Translations under genes and position numbers: made by a program
Shown: in pieces, positions 35,740 through 44,897 of the stretch
Layout: each line of letters opens with the position of its first letter
Numbering within the stretch: position 1 is the first letter of the stretch
The notes under the pieces: model-generated
What the model was told of the DNA's origin: nothing
The model's database searches: none
Seen by the model: the letters and a program-made list of their open reading frames with translations, nothing else
DNA from: Candidatus Heimdallarchaeota archaeon B3_Heim
GTDB taxonomy: Archaea; Asgardarchaeota; Heimdallarchaeia; Hodarchaeales; Hodarchaeaceae
DNA: 64,000 bases
NCBI GenBank assembly: GCA_003144275.1
Contig: NJBF01000003.1
Location: 62,001 to 126,000, forward strand
Direction of reading: 5' to 3'

Positions 35740-36570
35740 TTGTGGGTGATGAGAATTCCTCAAAAAAGGGTCTGGCAATATCTTTCTATTTTTACATTAT
35801 TTTTCATGATAAGTTATTCCTTTGTTACTGTTTTTGAGAATCCGTCCTTAGATCTATCTTCTTCTGACTCCAATCCTGAATTTCTTGTATTTTCCCTAAA
35901 ACTAGGTATTTCTTACGGGACCCATCCATTAATAGATGTTGGAAGTTTTTCCCATATGAGTAACGGTGCTCAGCATTCGATTGTCGTTATCAGTAGGCCT
36001 GATCAATCTACATTAGTTCTTGATTCATTTTTGAAGTCTTTTGACATTCTTAGTGATATATCTTGTGTCTTATTAGGAACTCTGTCCTATCAGCTATACA
36101 AACTTCTCTATTCTTCTAAAACGAAAAAGGATTGGGGAAACAACAAATCTCTAATTAGAACTACTATAACATTGAACCCAGGAATTTCATTACGCGGCTT
36201 ATCCCGTACTTCCGGATTAGCAATGGGTTCTACTCAATACTGGGTTCGGATTTTAGCACAAGAAAATTACATTGACATGGTTTCAGTTGGTAAATCGAAT
36301 CACTATTTTACACGAGAGCAGGATTTTTCTCTCAACGAGAAGCTGTATTATTCCCTTATACAAAATAAAAGAATATACGAAATCCTTAGTTTGCTGAACG
36401 ACAATCCCAGTATACGAACGCAAAAGGCTCTGTGCACAAGACTTGGATACAACAAATCGTTATTGTCGTATTATATTAAAATCTTGAAAAATTATAATAT
36501 TGTTGAGTCAGAATCTCAGGACTTACTAATTGCCAAGGATTTCAAAAGTTATCTTGACAATAAAGCTTAA
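35740..36570 (+). CDS. Membrane-anchored winged-helix regulator
   Basis: This 276-residue protein has an N-terminal signal-like helix (about residues 14-32), an outside segment to about residue 95, a second hydrophobic stretch near 105-125, and two winged-helix domains in the C-terminal half (ISLRGLSRTSGLAMGSTQYW and YEILSLLNDNPSIRTQKALC). Archaeal membrane-tethered HTH proteins of this kind are thought to relay outside signals. It is divergent from the LolCD-type exporter with about 180 bp between, so it may control that transporter. GTG 35740 or ATG 35749 are both possible starts. Confidence 0.7.
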   Translation: MWVMRIPQKRVWQYLSIFTLFFMISYSFVTVFENPSLDLSSSDSNPEFLVFSLKLGISYGTHPLIDVGSFSHMSNGAQHSIVVISRPDQSTLVLDSFLKSFDILSDISCVLLGTLSYQLYKLLYSSKTKKDWGNNKSLIRTTITLNPGISLRGLSRTSGLAMGSTQYWVRILAQENYIDMVSVGKSNHYFTREQDFSLNEKLYYSLIQNKRIYEILSLLNDNPSIRTQKALCTRLGYNKSLLSYYIKILKNYNIVESESQDLLIAKDFKSYLDNKA

Positions 36571-37301
36571 TATTGTCGTGTGAATACATGGGCATTTTTT
36601 TTCTTTCCTACACGTTCGAGGAGACCTAATTGACACAATGAATAGGTCATTTGTCCTGGGAGTCGCCAATTACGTCGAGACTTCTTCTTAAAGTTTAAGC
36701 TATTATGCAAATCCTGATTTGTGAACAAAGAGGGCAATTCATCAGGAAGAAGTTTGTAAAAATCCTCCGCTGTTCTGATCTTATAGGTTGAATCGACACG
36801 GACTAAATCACGGTTGGCTACTCGAAATCGTCGTCTTCCACTTCGTTGAGAATAACCAGTAAATTCTCGAATTAAATGTTCATATATCATCAAAATATCA
36901 AATTGAAGACGATTTTGATATCCAACTTTAAAATGAACCAAATGTTCAAAGAATTGATAAACAGTGGAATATAAGTTCCGATATGAGGTTGAGAGAACCT
37001 CATCTCCATTCAGTCGTGTCACTTTTTGTTTATATACGATGGGATGTATAATCCTAATACGGTAGTTAGTTGAATCCAATAATATTTGAATTTTTTGAGA
37101 GAAACGTCCTCCGAAACTGGCTCTTTGAATTTCAAAAATTATCGTTTCATCATCATTTAACAAATCAAACCGAAATTTTCTCCCATTAATGTTTTGTGTT
37201 ACTTCTTTTTTCACATTTTCGCTATTATCGTAAAGGGCTTTTATTTTGTGATGTAGAAGAGTCTCATTACGTTTTGGAGATGAAATTCGTGTGGACTTCA
37301 A
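36567..37301 (-). CDS. Probable PD-(D/E)XK nuclease-like protein
   Basis: This 244-residue protein has the core KFRFDLLNDDETIIFEIQRA, where the aspartate and the E-x-Q after a strand match a PD-(D/E)XK active site (with Gln in place of Lys). RIRIIHPIVYK follows as the third strand. The C-terminal part contains basic stretches and a winged-helix-like end (QMTYSLCQLGLLERVGKK) suited to DNA binding. I know no specific family name. It stands alone without a methyltransferase, so restriction-modification is unlikely; repair or nucleic-acid processing is possible. It overlaps the preceding regulator gene by 4 nt at the 3' ends. Confidence 0.6.
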   Translation of the reverse strand: MKSTRISSPKRNETLLHHKIKALYDNSENVKKEVTQNINGRKFRFDLLNDDETIIFEIQRASFGGRFSQKIQILLDSTNYRIRIIHPIVYKQKVTRLNGDEVLSTSYRNLYSTVYQFFEHLVHFKVGYQNRLQFDILMIYEHLIREFTGYSQRSGRRRFRVANRDLVRVDSTYKIRTAEDFYKLLPDELPSLFTNQDLHNSLNFKKKSRRNWRLPGQMTYSLCQLGLLERVGKKKNAHVFTRQY

Positions 37302-37388
37302 TTTGCCTCGAACCCAATGAGAAAAAGTTCAACTAGAAAAGATAAATAGTTTCTTCTAGCTAAGAATGCTATTTTGTGGACGAAAACC

Positions 37389-38300
37389 ATGTTGAAACTC
37401 ATACCTTTAGGAGAACCCAGACCCGTTCCATTTGAAACTATGCCTGAAAAATTAGAATTCAGAAGTCCCAGTTCTAATTTATCGATCGTATTTCATTCTG
37501 TCAAAGAAATTCGTATGGCTCATTATGTTTGGAAGATCTCAATATTTGATGGTGAAACGGATATTACTGAAGAGCATCCGTTTGAGGAGGACAATTTTTT
37601 TCTCCCTATCTACTATTCCTCACTTATCCGATCCTATTATGCTCCTTGGGGGTATGAAGGGAATATTCTATGTTTATACTGTGTAACAGATGAATTAGAA
37701 ATTCTAACGAAATTTTACTCTTTTAAAACAAAATCCTATGTATCTCCTCCTCTACTGAGTGTTACAACTATCCTTTGTTCTCCAACTAGTTCAGATGTTC
37801 TAACTATTAGTTATGACTCTCAGGTTTCAGCCTGGAGACCTTTTATAGTTAATCTCGATGGAAAAATGAATATTGGATTACCCTTTGCAAGTATTCCGTT
37901 GGATCTATTCATAAGTTGGTTAAATCCTTCTCCTAATTATTTTGTAATTTTTCGTGATCCAGAGGAAAAAAAGACAACTCTTTATTATTATGAGGGAATT
38001 TCAGAAACTTTTAAGGGGAAGATTTCCTTAGAACCCTCTGAATTTGTTCCGTTTAAAGAAGAGGAGATTTTAGCTGAAAAAATCAATCGAAGCGCTCCAT
38101 CGGCATTAAAGTCTCTTGCCTACGGTGATTTTCTCAACAAATGGGATGAAATTGGGTTTGATTATAGTTCTAATACGCTCATACTCAAGTATGTGCGACC
38201 CAATGGCCAATCGTTTATTGAGGAAGGCCAGGAATACGTGAATATCCTGAAATATGAGATACAATACAGATTTGAAGTGGTACAGGAGGAAGAGAAATGA
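37389..38300 (+). CDS. Unknown soluble protein coupled to a MazG-like gene
   Basis: This 303-residue protein, counted from ATG 37389 (a TTG at 37374 is also possible), seems mainly beta-stranded, with repeats of hydrophobic strand pairs such as LLSVTTILCSPTSSD and VLTISYDSQVSAW. No family is recognised. It overlaps the MazG-like gene by 4 nt (ATGA at 38297-38300), so they are translated together. A TATA-like GATAAATAG lies at about 37339-37347. Confidence 0.6.
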   Translation: MLKLIPLGEPRPVPFETMPEKLEFRSPSSNLSIVFHSVKEIRMAHYVWKISIFDGETDITEEHPFEEDNFFLPIYYSSLIRSYYAPWGYEGNILCLYCVTDELEILTKFYSFKTKSYVSPPLLSVTTILCSPTSSDVLTISYDSQVSAWRPFIVNLDGKMNIGLPFASIPLDLFISWLNPSPNYFVIFRDPEEKKTTLYYYEGISETFKGKISLEPSEFVPFKEEEILAEKINRSAPSALKSLAYGDFLNKWDEIGFDYSSNTLILKYVRPNGQSFIEEGQEYVNILKYEIQYRFEVVQEEEK

Positions 38301-38665
38301 CTGAAACAACAATTGGTGAATTATCCTCATTAGTTGCAGATTTTATTAGCAAACGAGATTGGAATAAGTATCATACACCAAAAAATCTTGCCATGTCAAT
38401 TTCGATTGAGGCAGCTGAAATCATGGAATTATTCCAATGGGTAACAAATGAAGAAGCATCAGAAAACGTACAAAATGATCCATCTGTGAAAATTGCGTTG
38501 GAAGATGAGCTCGCTGATGTAATGATTTACTGCTTAAGTATGGCTAATACCTGCGATATAGACATTGCCCATTCTATTAGACGGAAGCTTACAGAGAATG
38601 AAAGTCGTTTTCCTGTTGAAATTGTAACAGGGAAACTAGGACCATATAAAATTGATAGAAAATAA
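38297..38665 (+). CDS. MazG-like nucleotide pyrophosphohydrolase
   Basis: This 122-residue all-alpha protein of the RS21-C6/dCTPase type has EAAEIMELFQW (ExxExxE type metal ligands) and EDELADVMIYCLSMA (ExxxD), the two halves of the Mg-binding site. These enzymes hydrolyse dCTP and modified nucleotides to monophosphate and pyrophosphate, acting in nucleotide sanitation. The ATG overlaps the stop of the upstream gene. Confidence 0.9.
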   Translation: MTETTIGELSSLVADFISKRDWNKYHTPKNLAMSISIEAAEIMELFQWVTNEEASENVQNDPSVKIALEDELADVMIYCLSMANTCDIDIAHSIRRKLTENESRFPVEIVTGKLGPYKIDRK

Positions 38666-38678
38666 CTTTTGTACTCTT

Positions 38679-39734
38679 TTACTGCTTCCTTAAATCATAC
38701 ACGCTGAGAGATAACTTTTTTCCCGCAACCCATTCAGTCAGCTTGGTTAGAGCTTCTTGTAATGAATCTGTCCGGCCACCTGCTGCTCGAGGATGGCCTC
38801 CTCCTGAAAATTCAGCTGCAAGCGTATCTACACGATATTCTGATAGATTTGAATCTGAAATTATAGAATTCACTCGAAAGGAAAGGCCTGTAAACCGTTT
38901 ACCAGGATAAAGGACACAGGTTATTTTTACATCTTTCTGAAAAAGCCTGTGGACTAATGAAGAAGTTATAACCTTCTCCTTTCCTTGAATGACAAGTATT
39001 ACATCAGCATGGGGAATAGTATCTGCTATTTCGAAGCTTTTCTTTCGTAAGCTATATAATTTGTGTAATCTTTCTTGATATTCAGGTTGATCACAGATTT
39101 GCAGTTGTCGTGAAGAAAGATCCTGAACAAGGGTTAAGACCTCTTCAGGAGTATTCACAGTTCTACACAAATCATCTAGAAGCCATGCTAGTTCCTCTTC
39201 AGAGGCTTGATCCACATCTTTGGGAAGCTCTATTGGAGGGGGGCTGGTATATCCAGCAGTATCTGTGATTACAGTGAGTTGAGCTAGAAATTGAATTTTT
39301 GTTGGTAAATGAGCATAGAAGTGTTGTGCAAGTAGAAAAGAGGCACTTGGTGCTCCTGCTTGAAAAAGAACTATATCAGCGTTTTTAGGTAATTCTTTAG
39401 ATGTTTGATGATGATCACAATAAAGAGTAATTCTTTTCGAGTGAAAAGGGGCTAGATCGGCAATGGCCTTCCATTCGACACTCGATAAGAATGAACCGAA
39501 CTCTGGATGTCGAAGTTCTTGATACCCTAAGGGTATAAACACATATTTCCGAAAAGGGGAGAGATTTTTTAGGATAACTGCTGAAACGATTCCATCTGCA
39601 TCACTAGAATGAAATGCCACTTTTTTTTTGGGTAGTAATGAGAGTGCATAGACATATCTAATTGTTTGTTTCATTTGATCAGAAAAATCATCCAGAATCG
39701 TATCAAGATCAAAGAGTAAGGACATTCTATTCAT
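38679..39734 (-). CDS. DHH-family phosphoesterase (DHH-DHHA1)
   Basis: This 351-residue protein has motif I KVAFHSSDADGIVSAV, the DHH motif as YCDHHQTS, a TDTAGY motif, and the C-terminal DHHA1 signature FSGGGHPRAAGGR. The set fits RecJ-like or nanoRNase-like phosphoesterases, which use Mn to cleave single-stranded DNA ends or short oligonucleotides and cyclic dinucleotides. Archaeal paralogues include GAN and others. This one lacks RecJ accessory domains and is closest in length to NrnA-type enzymes. Convergent with the MazG gene. Confidence 0.88.
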   Translation of the reverse strand: MNRMSLLFDLDTILDDFSDQMKQTIRYVYALSLLPKKKVAFHSSDADGIVSAVILKNLSPFRKYVFIPLGYQELRHPEFGSFLSSVEWKAIADLAPFHSKRITLYCDHHQTSKELPKNADIVLFQAGAPSASFLLAQHFYAHLPTKIQFLAQLTVITDTAGYTSPPPIELPKDVDQASEEELAWLLDDLCRTVNTPEEVLTLVQDLSSRQLQICDQPEYQERLHKLYSLRKKSFEIADTIPHADVILVIQGKEKVITSSLVHRLFQKDVKITCVLYPGKRFTGLSFRVNSIISDSNLSEYRVDTLAAEFSGGGHPRAAGGRTDSLQEALTKLTEWVAGKKLSLSVYDLRKQ

Positions 39735-39787
39735 CTACAACCTTAATTTGGAATTTGACCTATCCACGGGGGAATTATTATGTGTGT

Positions 39788-40444
39788 TTATAATTCAATG
39801 ACTCGGTCTATTGGAATATTTCTTTTTTTTAGGAAGTTCAGCGCCCCACTGATATTACCAAGTTGTTCAAGGTAATGTGCATCCGACCCAACAGAAAATA
39901 TATTTTCTTCATCTAAATAATTGAACCATTGATCCAAATAATTTTGGTAACCAGTATTCAGCTCAATGATAAGGTTTTTTTCGCGTATCACACTCATGAC
40001 TTCATCAAATTTGGCATGTGTCACTCGTGAAAAGCGTGTATGGGCAAATCCAACATTCTTATTCGGGAAATCATGTGAAAATTTTCTAACCTCGGAAAAA
40101 ATCCTATCCCAAGTTGGTAAATTAAATACATACTCAAAGAGGATTAGATCCCATGAATAATACCCAAGTTTAGAAAAATCTGTAACTGAAGAAGTATCAA
40201 CTTCAATCCCCACAAATATCTGGATTTTTTTCGCAAATTTCTCTTTTAGGCTTTGAATTGTATCGAAGTATTGATTCATAGTTTCATTAGTTACAGCAGG
40301 TTTAAAATAAGAATAATGATCTGTAAAACAGATTTGCTCGATTTTTTTCTTAATTCCAAGGTTGATAAATTCTTCTGCAGAGGAAAACCCATCAGAGAAG
40401 TTAGTATGGATATGAAAGTCACGTTTGATCTCAAAAGAAGTCAT
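39788..40444 (-). CDS. PHP-domain phosphoesterase
   Basis: This protein of about 218 residues starts at the internal ATG (complement 40442-40444); TTG at 40456 is the alternative. It shows the four PHP motifs: DFHIHTNFSDG (HxH and D), CFTDHY, GIEVD, and GSDAHYLEQLG near the C-terminus, all metal ligands of the trinuclear site. The family includes histidinol phosphatase and nucleic-acid or nucleotide phosphoesterases. The specific substrate is unknown. It is divergent from the GGGP synthase gene. Confidence 0.88.
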   Translation of the reverse strand: MTSFEIKRDFHIHTNFSDGFSSAEEFINLGIKKKIEQICFTDHYSYFKPAVTNETMNQYFDTIQSLKEKFAKKIQIFVGIEVDTSSVTDFSKLGYYSWDLILFEYVFNLPTWDRIFSEVRKFSHDFPNKNVGFAHTRFSRVTHAKFDEVMSVIREKNLIIELNTGYQNYLDQWFNYLDEENIFSVGSDAHYLEQLGNISGALNFLKKRNIPIDRVIEL

Positions 40445-40570
40445 TATATTCAACAAACGGAAAAACTACTGAGAAATAAATTTGTGGGTAAAGATAATTT
40501 TTTATGTTAAAAAAAAAGCTGATTTATCAGAGATAGAAGATAGAAGGTGGAGTAAATCGCGAAATTAGCC

Positions 40571-41317
40571 GTGCTTATTGACCCAAATAAAGGTCGCGCA
40601 ACAGAACGGATGTATAAAGCTCTAACTGAAATACTTATGGAGCATGAAGATCCTTCCCAGCTTCCACTTGAAATTTGGGTGGGAGATTCGCACGAAATCA
40701 TGAGAGGAGTGCACAAATACCTTCGCCGTCTCAAAAAGCTTGATTTAGTTCTTCCACCAGTAGTGATCTTTCCAGGGCACCCGCTCCAAATATCTTCTTT
40801 GTCTGATTACATTATGATGCCTACATTACTAAATTGTTATCGTTTTCGGATCAAAGTTGTACTCAAACTTGGTAAGAAATACCATTGGTTGTTTAAATGG
40901 ACCAGACGTCTGATTTTTGGGCAATTTCCGAAGGATCGGAAATATGGGTACCTAGTCTTAAGTCCTCAATCCACCGTTGGCAGAAAACTCCATGCAAAAG
41001 CACTAAAGGATGATGAAGCATATGACGAGTTAACACAAAAATGGCGTCCTTACTGGGAAATGTGCTATATAGAAGCAGGTTCAGGAAATTTCTCTGCTTC
41101 AATTGCCAATAGATTAGATCTTGTTAAGCGTGCATCGTTCTTCGCACATGGAAAACAAGCTAAGTTAATTACTGGAGGGGGAATTAGAACAAAAGAGCAA
41201 GTTGAAGGTTTAGTAAAAGCAGGCTCAGATTTGATAGTTGTTTCCTCAGTATTGGAAAAAGCTGACCATCCCAAAGAACTGATGAAACAATTTTTACAGG
41301 CTGTAAAACACCAGTAA
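40571..41317 (+). CDS. Geranylgeranylglyceryl phosphate synthase
   Basis: This protein of about 248 residues has LIDPNKG (Mg and substrate-binding first strand), YIEAGSG, and LITGGGIRTKEQVEGLVKAGSDLIVV at the phosphate end of the TIM barrel. It makes the first ether bond of archaeal membrane lipids, from geranylgeranyl diphosphate and glycerol-1-phosphate, at the membrane surface. The GTG at 40571 leaves the first strand short. A strong ribosome binding site (AGGTGGAG, 40545-40552) lies 18 nt upstream and would better suit the in-frame ATC at 40556, which would add IAKLA. With the UbiA enzyme at 56257 it supplies archaeal lipid synthesis and supports the archaeal assignment. Confidence 0.93.
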   Translation: MLIDPNKGRATERMYKALTEILMEHEDPSQLPLEIWVGDSHEIMRGVHKYLRRLKKLDLVLPPVVIFPGHPLQISSLSDYIMMPTLLNCYRFRIKVVLKLGKKYHWLFKWTRRLIFGQFPKDRKYGYLVLSPQSTVGRKLHAKALKDDEAYDELTQKWRPYWEMCYIEAGSGNFSASIANRLDLVKRASFFAHGKQAKLITGGGIRTKEQVEGLVKAGSDLIVVSSVLEKADHPKELMKQFLQAVKHQ

Positions 41318-41328
41318 TTGTAGTTCTA

Positions 41329-41862
41329 TCATTCCAGACTTTTGCCATACTCGAATAGGTTTCCAGCATTATAGATATCGAGTTGTACCTTTGATAATGG
41401 TGTAACTTGCTTTGATTGAACATCTTCCTTTTCAGATGTAATTTCCCCTGTTGTTAGGTCAATAGTCATTTGATCACCAGAATTTAATGTAGTTGTCATA
41501 ATATCAGGGGCCAAAATTAGTGGTATTCCAGAATTGATTGCGTTTCGTTTATAAATAGCTCCAAACGATTCGCCAATAATTACGATTACTCCTAAAGCTT
41601 TGAAACAGTCAACAGCTTGCTGTCGTGAAGATCCTGCCCCAAAATTTTTCCCAACAATTAAAATAGTGTTTGCTGTTACTATTGATGGAAACTCCTCCCA
41701 CCCTGGGAGGTTGCCAAATGTATGTTGACCCATTTCATTAATATCGGTAATATGGAGGTGTTTGTTATGGAAAATCATGTCCGTATCGATATCATCGATA
41801 CCTTTACCTTGTGTATCCTTGATTACAATTGCTTTACCACTTAGATTAGTAGGTTTTTTCAT
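41329..41862 (-). CDS. Aconitase-family small subunit (LeuD/HacB type), pair A
   Basis: This 177-residue swivel-domain subunit has GKNFGAGSSRQQAVDCFKA and the strand-helix FGAIYKRNAINSGIPLI. It combines with the large subunit gene 21 nt upstream to form a hydro-lyase of the 3-isopropylmalate dehydratase/homoaconitase/aconitase-like type. The loop that sets specificity reads FHNKHLHITDINEMG, unlike the classical YLRT or YLVY versions, so I cannot decide between isopropylmalate, homocitrate, citrate or another acid. Confidence 0.88.
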   Translation of the reverse strand: MKKPTNLSGKAIVIKDTQGKGIDDIDTDMIFHNKHLHITDINEMGQHTFGNLPGWEEFPSIVTANTILIVGKNFGAGSSRQQAVDCFKALGVIVIIGESFGAIYKRNAINSGIPLILAPDIMTTTLNSGDQMTIDLTTGEITSEKEDVQSKQVTPLSKVQLDIYNAGNLFEYGKSLE

Positions 41863-41883
41863 AATGCATAACTCCTAGCGTTT

Positions 41884-43155
41884 TCAAATTTCTGGAACAA
41901 TTATTTCTCCTGCAAGAGCACAGGCTGCAGCTGTTGCTGGAGAAGCTAGATAAGTATCTCCTTTGCCTTGTTTTCCTGCAAAGTTTCGATTCCCAGTCGT
42001 AATTTGCACTTCTCCTTCACCTGTCATTCCAATTTGTCCACTTGCACAGCTGGCGCACCCAGGATTACTTATAATAGCTCCAGATTGATAAAATAATTCA
42101 ATAAGACCATTCTTTAGCATTTGTCCATATACTTCTTGTGTTGCAGGGACAATCTTCATCATGACGTCATTATGAACTTTTCTACCTTTGAGGATTCGAG
42201 CAGCTACCGCAAAATCTTCATATCGACCATTTGTGCAAGAGGCAATGACAACGGAGTCCACTTTTATTCCTGTAATCTCTGCGACTGGTTTTACATTAGC
42301 TGGATTAGGTGGTAAAGCAATTCTAGGTTCTATCCCTCCAAAATCATATTGAATATCCTCTACATAGCTAGCATCAGCATCGGCTTTGTGAATAGGAAAA
42401 TCTTTTCCACTTCTTTTCTTGCAATAATCAATAATTCTTTCATCGGGTGTGATTAAACCAATAATTCCTCCCATTTCTGTAACTTGACTGGCCAGCGTAA
42501 TACGTCCTGCTAAGTCAAGGGCATCAACTGTAGTCCCATAGAATTCTACCGATTTGCCCAATGCTCCTTTTGAACCTAATTGTTCTAATACTCCTAAAGT
42601 AACATCTTTGGCAAAGGAATTTTTAGCCGGGATCCCATCAATGGTGACTCGCATAGTATAGGGCACTTCAAACCATGTTTTACCTGTTTTGAAGGTAAAA
42701 GCAATATCTTGATCGCCCATTCCCTGTCCAAAGGCGCCTATGGCGCCAAGAATATTCAAATGAGAATCAGTACCAACAACAGTACTGTTTGGAGTTGCTA
42801 CTCCTTTTTCTATCATAACGTGAGATCCTATTCCTGCGTTCACATCATACAGGTTTTCCCGTGGTAAGTTATTCCGGGCAAATACTCTAGCGATTTGTTG
42901 ATTTTCAGCATAACCTAGATTATTTGCAGGAACTACACAATCAAATGTGAAAAAGGTTTTCTTGGGATCGGCAACATGTGATTCACCTGGATAATTAGTT
43001 TCAAGATTTTTGACTACATTGGCGCCACCGAAATCACGAGCGGATCGCACATCGATATCTAACCAAACGATCTTTTCTGGAGCAACTTCTTCCGATGTAT
43101 GGTCGGCAATTATTTTTTCAATTATTGGTTTACCCATTCTAATTTGACACCCCAT
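41884..43155 (-). CDS. Aconitase-family large subunit (LeuC/HacA type), pair A
   Basis: This 423-residue large subunit has TFFTFDCVVPANN, GTDSHLNILGAIGAFGQGMG, and the [4Fe-4S] cysteines in SCTNGR and NPGCASCASG. The start may be ATG 43137 (MGKPIIEK), with GGGGTG about 11 nt upstream, rather than 43155. Domains 1-3 of the aconitase fold are complete. It forms one enzyme with the small subunit. The sequence near the N-terminus (WLDIDVRSARDFGGAN) differs from classical LeuC, so the substrate is open. A second pair lies divergently at 43630-45425. Confidence 0.88.
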   Translation of the reverse strand: MGCQIRMGKPIIEKIIADHTSEEVAPEKIVWLDIDVRSARDFGGANVVKNLETNYPGESHVADPKKTFFTFDCVVPANNLGYAENQQIARVFARNNLPRENLYDVNAGIGSHVMIEKGVATPNSTVVGTDSHLNILGAIGAFGQGMGDQDIAFTFKTGKTWFEVPYTMRVTIDGIPAKNSFAKDVTLGVLEQLGSKGALGKSVEFYGTTVDALDLAGRITLASQVTEMGGIIGLITPDERIIDYCKKRSGKDFPIHKADADASYVEDIQYDFGGIEPRIALPPNPANVKPVAEITGIKVDSVVIASCTNGRYEDFAVAARILKGRKVHNDVMMKIVPATQEVYGQMLKNGLIELFYQSGAIISNPGCASCASGQIGMTGEGEVQITTGNRNFAGKQGKGDTYLASPATAAACALAGEIIVPEI

Positions 43156-43289
43156 AGATTATACTCTGATTTACAAAAAGAGTATCTGTGTCTTCATTTT
43201 AACTGAATTCACGGAAATTTTTTCCTCGAAAAAAACCTTCCTCCTTGATGATTACAAAACCAAGAAGGAGCGATAAGAATTGCTAAGAA

Positions 43290-43591
43290 TCAACTAGATT
43301 TATTAGATTAGAACCGTTCATCGCTCTGTTCGCTTGGAGAAGGTTGGTGTTCTCTCTCGACAGTTTTTTCGGATGGTGAGGAAGATTGGCAGTAATATGA
43401 CGAATATACATGAAGCCTTACAAGAGTTTTCCGGGCAATCTGAAGAATTTAGTGCATCTAGTGAGCAGGTAGCTGCTGCAACTGAAGAGCAGACAGCATC
43501 TATGAATCAAATGACGTTTTCGGCACAGGCATTAACCCAACTTGCCGATAATCTTTCAAAAATGGTAGCAATTTTCAACCTAAATACTTAA
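43290..43591 (+). pseudogene. C-terminal remnant of a methyl-accepting chemotaxis protein
   Basis: Residues encoded at 43430-43591 (EFSASSEQVAAATEEQTASM then LTQLADNLSKMVAIF) are the last helix of an MCP signalling domain. The adaptor-binding hairpin and everything before it are lost. Upstream, a GEGW-SLS-like string in another frame may be the hairpin in decayed form. The fragment lies between the two aconitase-family pairs and cannot function as a receptor. Confidence 0.75.
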
Positions 43592-43629
43592 ACCTCCACC
43601 CTTTTCTTATCTTTTTTTAAGGTAAGGAT

Positions 43630-44895
43630 ATGGTAGGTCAAACTTTAATCCAAAAAATTTTAGCAAAAGCTTCAGGTAAAGAGACTGAAGGAGTTGTCGA
43701 AAATGAAATTGTTTTTGTCTCACCTCACAGGATATTATCTCATGATAACTCAGCAGCTATTTCTAAAACGTTTTATAAGATGGTGGGGCCAAATGGGAAA
43801 ATTTGGGGTCCTGAAAAAATCTTTATTGCATTAGATCATGCTGTTCCCCCGCCTGACGCAGTAAAAGCGGGAAACCATACAGTCATCAGGAAGTTTGTTA
43901 AAGATCAAGGTATTAAATATTTCTACGAGGGTGGTACGGGCATTTGTCATGAAGTCTTGCCTGCTAAAGGACACGTTCCTCCTAATGTTGTAATCCTCGG
44001 CAGTGATAGCCACACTACCACTCATGGTGCGTTTGGTGCAGCAGGTATTCCTATTGGAAGAACTGAAACCGCTTCTGTATGGGCTATTGGGGAAACATGG
44101 TTGAAAGTACCAGAATCTATCAAGATCATTCTTGATGGTTCATTACCAAAAGGTGTTTATGCGAAAGATGTCATCTTAGAAATTATACGACAAATAACAG
44201 CTGCAGGAGCAACGTATAATTCCATTGAATTTTATGGTTCCTCTGTAAAGAAGTTATCCATGAGTGAACGGATGACATTAAGCAATCTGACTGCAGAAAT
44301 GGGTGCCAAAGCAGGCATTTTTCCAGTGGATGATGTAACTGATGAATGGAACAAACAATTTGGGTTTCAATATGATCGAATAACTGCAGATGAAGATGCG
44401 AAGTATATCAAAACTCTGGAATTGGAGGTGTCTAACTTAACCCCTCGTATAGCCAAACCTCATAAAGTGGATAATGTAGTTCCCATAGAAGAATTAGGAA
44501 AAACCACTATAGATGTGGCATTAATTGGAACTTGTACAAATGGGCGGTTAGATGATCTTGAAATTGCAGCCAATATCTTGAAAGATAAAACCATTCATCC
44601 CAATATTCGATTATTAGTATATCCAGCTTCTCAAGAGATTCTTCTCCAAGCAACACGGGAAGGGATACTTGAGATTCTTGTAGCTGCTGGAGGCCAAATT
44701 GGAGTTCCTGCCTGTGGTCCTTGTTTAGGAGCATATGGTGGATGTATTGCATCAGGAGAAAAAGCTATTTCCTCGGCGAACAGAAATTTCAAAGGTCGTA
44801 TGGGTAGTAAAGAAGATACGGGAATTTATTTAGCTAGTCCAGCAACAGTGGCGAAATCAGCCCTTGCAGGGTACATAACTGCAGAGGAGTCATAA
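43630..44895 (+). CDS. Aconitase-family large subunit (LeuC/HacA type), pair B
   Basis: This 421-residue protein has LDHAVPPPD, GSDSHTTTHGAFGAAGIPIG (the classical THG segment), CTNGRLDDLE and PACGPCLGAYGGC with the three Fe-S cysteines. It is closer to textbook 3-isopropylmalate dehydratase/homoaconitase than pair A. AAGGTAAGG lies just before the ATG. The small subunit gene follows after 2 nt. Together they isomerise a malate- or citrate-type hydroxyacid, probably in leucine synthesis or as the aconitase step of a citric acid pathway. Confidence 0.9.
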   Translation: MVGQTLIQKILAKASGKETEGVVENEIVFVSPHRILSHDNSAAISKTFYKMVGPNGKIWGPEKIFIALDHAVPPPDAVKAGNHTVIRKFVKDQGIKYFYEGGTGICHEVLPAKGHVPPNVVILGSDSHTTTHGAFGAAGIPIGRTETASVWAIGETWLKVPESIKIILDGSLPKGVYAKDVILEIIRQITAAGATYNSIEFYGSSVKKLSMSERMTLSNLTAEMGAKAGIFPVDDVTDEWNKQFGFQYDRITADEDAKYIKTLELEVSNLTPRIAKPHKVDNVVPIEELGKTTIDVALIGTCTNGRLDDLEIAANILKDKTIHPNIRLLVYPASQEILLQATREGILEILVAAGGQIGVPACGPCLGAYGGCIASGEKAISSANRNFKGRMGSKEDTGIYLASPATVAKSALAGYITAEES

Positions 44896-44897
44896 AA

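Noticed and set aside
35556..35837. 93-codon frame between the ABC ATPase and the membrane-anchored regulator
   Set aside because: It overlaps the regulator in another frame and has no independent support.
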